From DATCLA01 sp036564195 (GTDB lineage Bacteria; Bacillota; UBA4882; UBA8346): a stretch of DNA of 15,229 nucleotides. Every line of letters starts with the position of its first letter. Position 1 is the first letter of the stretch. The DNA is taken from positions 1 through 15,229 of the forward strand of contig DATCLA010000210.1 of the NCBI GenBank assembly GCA_036564195.1, written 5' to 3'. Under the pieces are notes generated by a model. That model was not told the DNA's origin, searched no databases, and worked only from the letters and a program-made list of their open reading frames with translations. Positions 14,849 to 15,229 of the stretch are shown here, one piece after another. The translations under genes were made by a program, and so were the position numbers.

Positions 14849-15229
14849 CGATTGATCCCGGTAGTCAAAAATGTGGTGTGGCTGTAGTTGATCAGCAAGG
14901 CCAGGTCCTTGAAAAGCAGGTTATTCCCATTACCGGCCTGGTTGACACAGTAACCGGTTTAATCAAGCAGCATGTTGTGTCAGTGATTGTGATTGGGAAC
15001 CGTACCAATAGTAAAGTCATTAAAAATTCGTTGCTGGCCTTGAAGCTACCTGTGGTTACGGTTGAAGAAAACAATTCAACTGTTGAAGGCAGGTACCGCT
15101 ATCTGAAAGAAAATACAAAAGGTTTAGCCAAATTGCTTCCGATTGGCTTAAGGATTCCCCGAGAACCATTTGATGATTATGTTGCGGTAATTTTGGCTGA
15201 AAGGTACCTTCAAGAACTGAAGTCTAGAC
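14836..15229 (+). CDS. YqgF/RuvC-like RNase H-fold nuclease, 3'-truncated by window edge
   Basis: The frame encodes at least 131 residues and runs off the end. It has the YqgF/RuvX-like RNase H fold: a first strand ILAIDPGSQKCGVAVVD with the catalytic Asp, a second strand VIVIGNRTNS, the acidic VEENNSTVEGRYRYL, and a closing helix with PREPFDDYVAVILAERYL, whose Asp pair would complete the metal site. Relatives are annotated as pre-16S rRNA processing or Holliday-junction resolvase-like nucleases; this subfamily's role is not settled. Between the preceding stop (14800) and the catalytic Asp there is no ATG, GTG, TTG or CTG. ATC at 14836 would give MTILAIDPG with AAAGGCGG about nine bases upstream. 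Alternatively the protein is made by frameshifting from DUF3084, or an ATG was lost or misread. It overlaps the DUF3084 gene by 13 bases. Confidence 0.75.
   Translation, partial: MTILAIDPGSQKCGVAVVDQQGQVLEKQVIPITGLVDTVTGLIKQHVVSVIVIGNRTNSKVIKNSLLALKLPVVTVEENNSTVEGRYRYLKENTKGLAKLLPIGLRIPREPFDDYVAVILAERYLQELKSR

Noticed and set aside
14878..14880. GTG at 14878 as start of the YqgF-like gene
   Set aside because: It would remove the first strand and the catalytic Asp of the conserved domain.

Overview
The window looks like a chromosomal segment from a diderm, probably spore-forming member of the Firmicutes. Two genes near the left end carry the SPOCS (DUF3794) domain of spore-coat morphogenesis proteins, one of them with a C-terminal LysM domain. 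The right two thirds encode lipid A synthesis and LPS export proteins. That combination fits Limnochordia/Hydrogenispora-like bacteria or Negativicutes. By eye the base composition is moderate (mid-40s % GC). All genes lie on the + strand. I see no tRNA, rRNA, CRISPR array, insertion sequence or phage gene.

Layout. (1) 1-620: 3' part of a GH18-like (spore hydrolase type) protein. (2) 910-3188: a SipL-like SPOCS+LysM protein and a single-SPOCS protein, each followed by an intrinsic terminator. (3) 3412-6673: behind an extended -10 promoter, an 839-residue membrane protein with a very large extracytoplasmic region and a C-terminal EAA-like loop, followed by a GlnQ/PhnC-type ABC ATPase. I recognise no named system here. 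(4) 6678-10227: strong promoter, structured leader, lpxC, a long imperfect palindrome, fabZ, lpxA, terminator, lpxI. (5) 10384-14848: tightly packed lptC-lptA-lptB-lptF/G and a DUF3084 coiled-coil membrane protein. (6) 14836-15229: a YqgF/RuvC-like nuclease running off the end, with no ATG, GTG, TTG or CTG start available.

How the genes work together. LpxC, LpxA and LpxI are steps of the Raetz lipid A pathway, and FabZ supplies or competes for the shared 3-hydroxyacyl-ACP. LptB, LptF/G, LptC and LptA form the inner-membrane extractor and the periplasmic bridge that carry LPS to the outer membrane. lpxD, lpxB, lpxK, Kdo genes, msbA and lptD are not in the window and must be elsewhere if the pathway is complete. 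The ABC-like pair at 3412-6673 sits directly before the lpx genes and may be another envelope machine, but its substrate cannot be read from sequence.

The points most worth checking are the unusual permease-like protein and the DUF3084/YqgF junction, where an A_AAA_AAT heptamer precedes a gene whose only plausible independent start is ATC.
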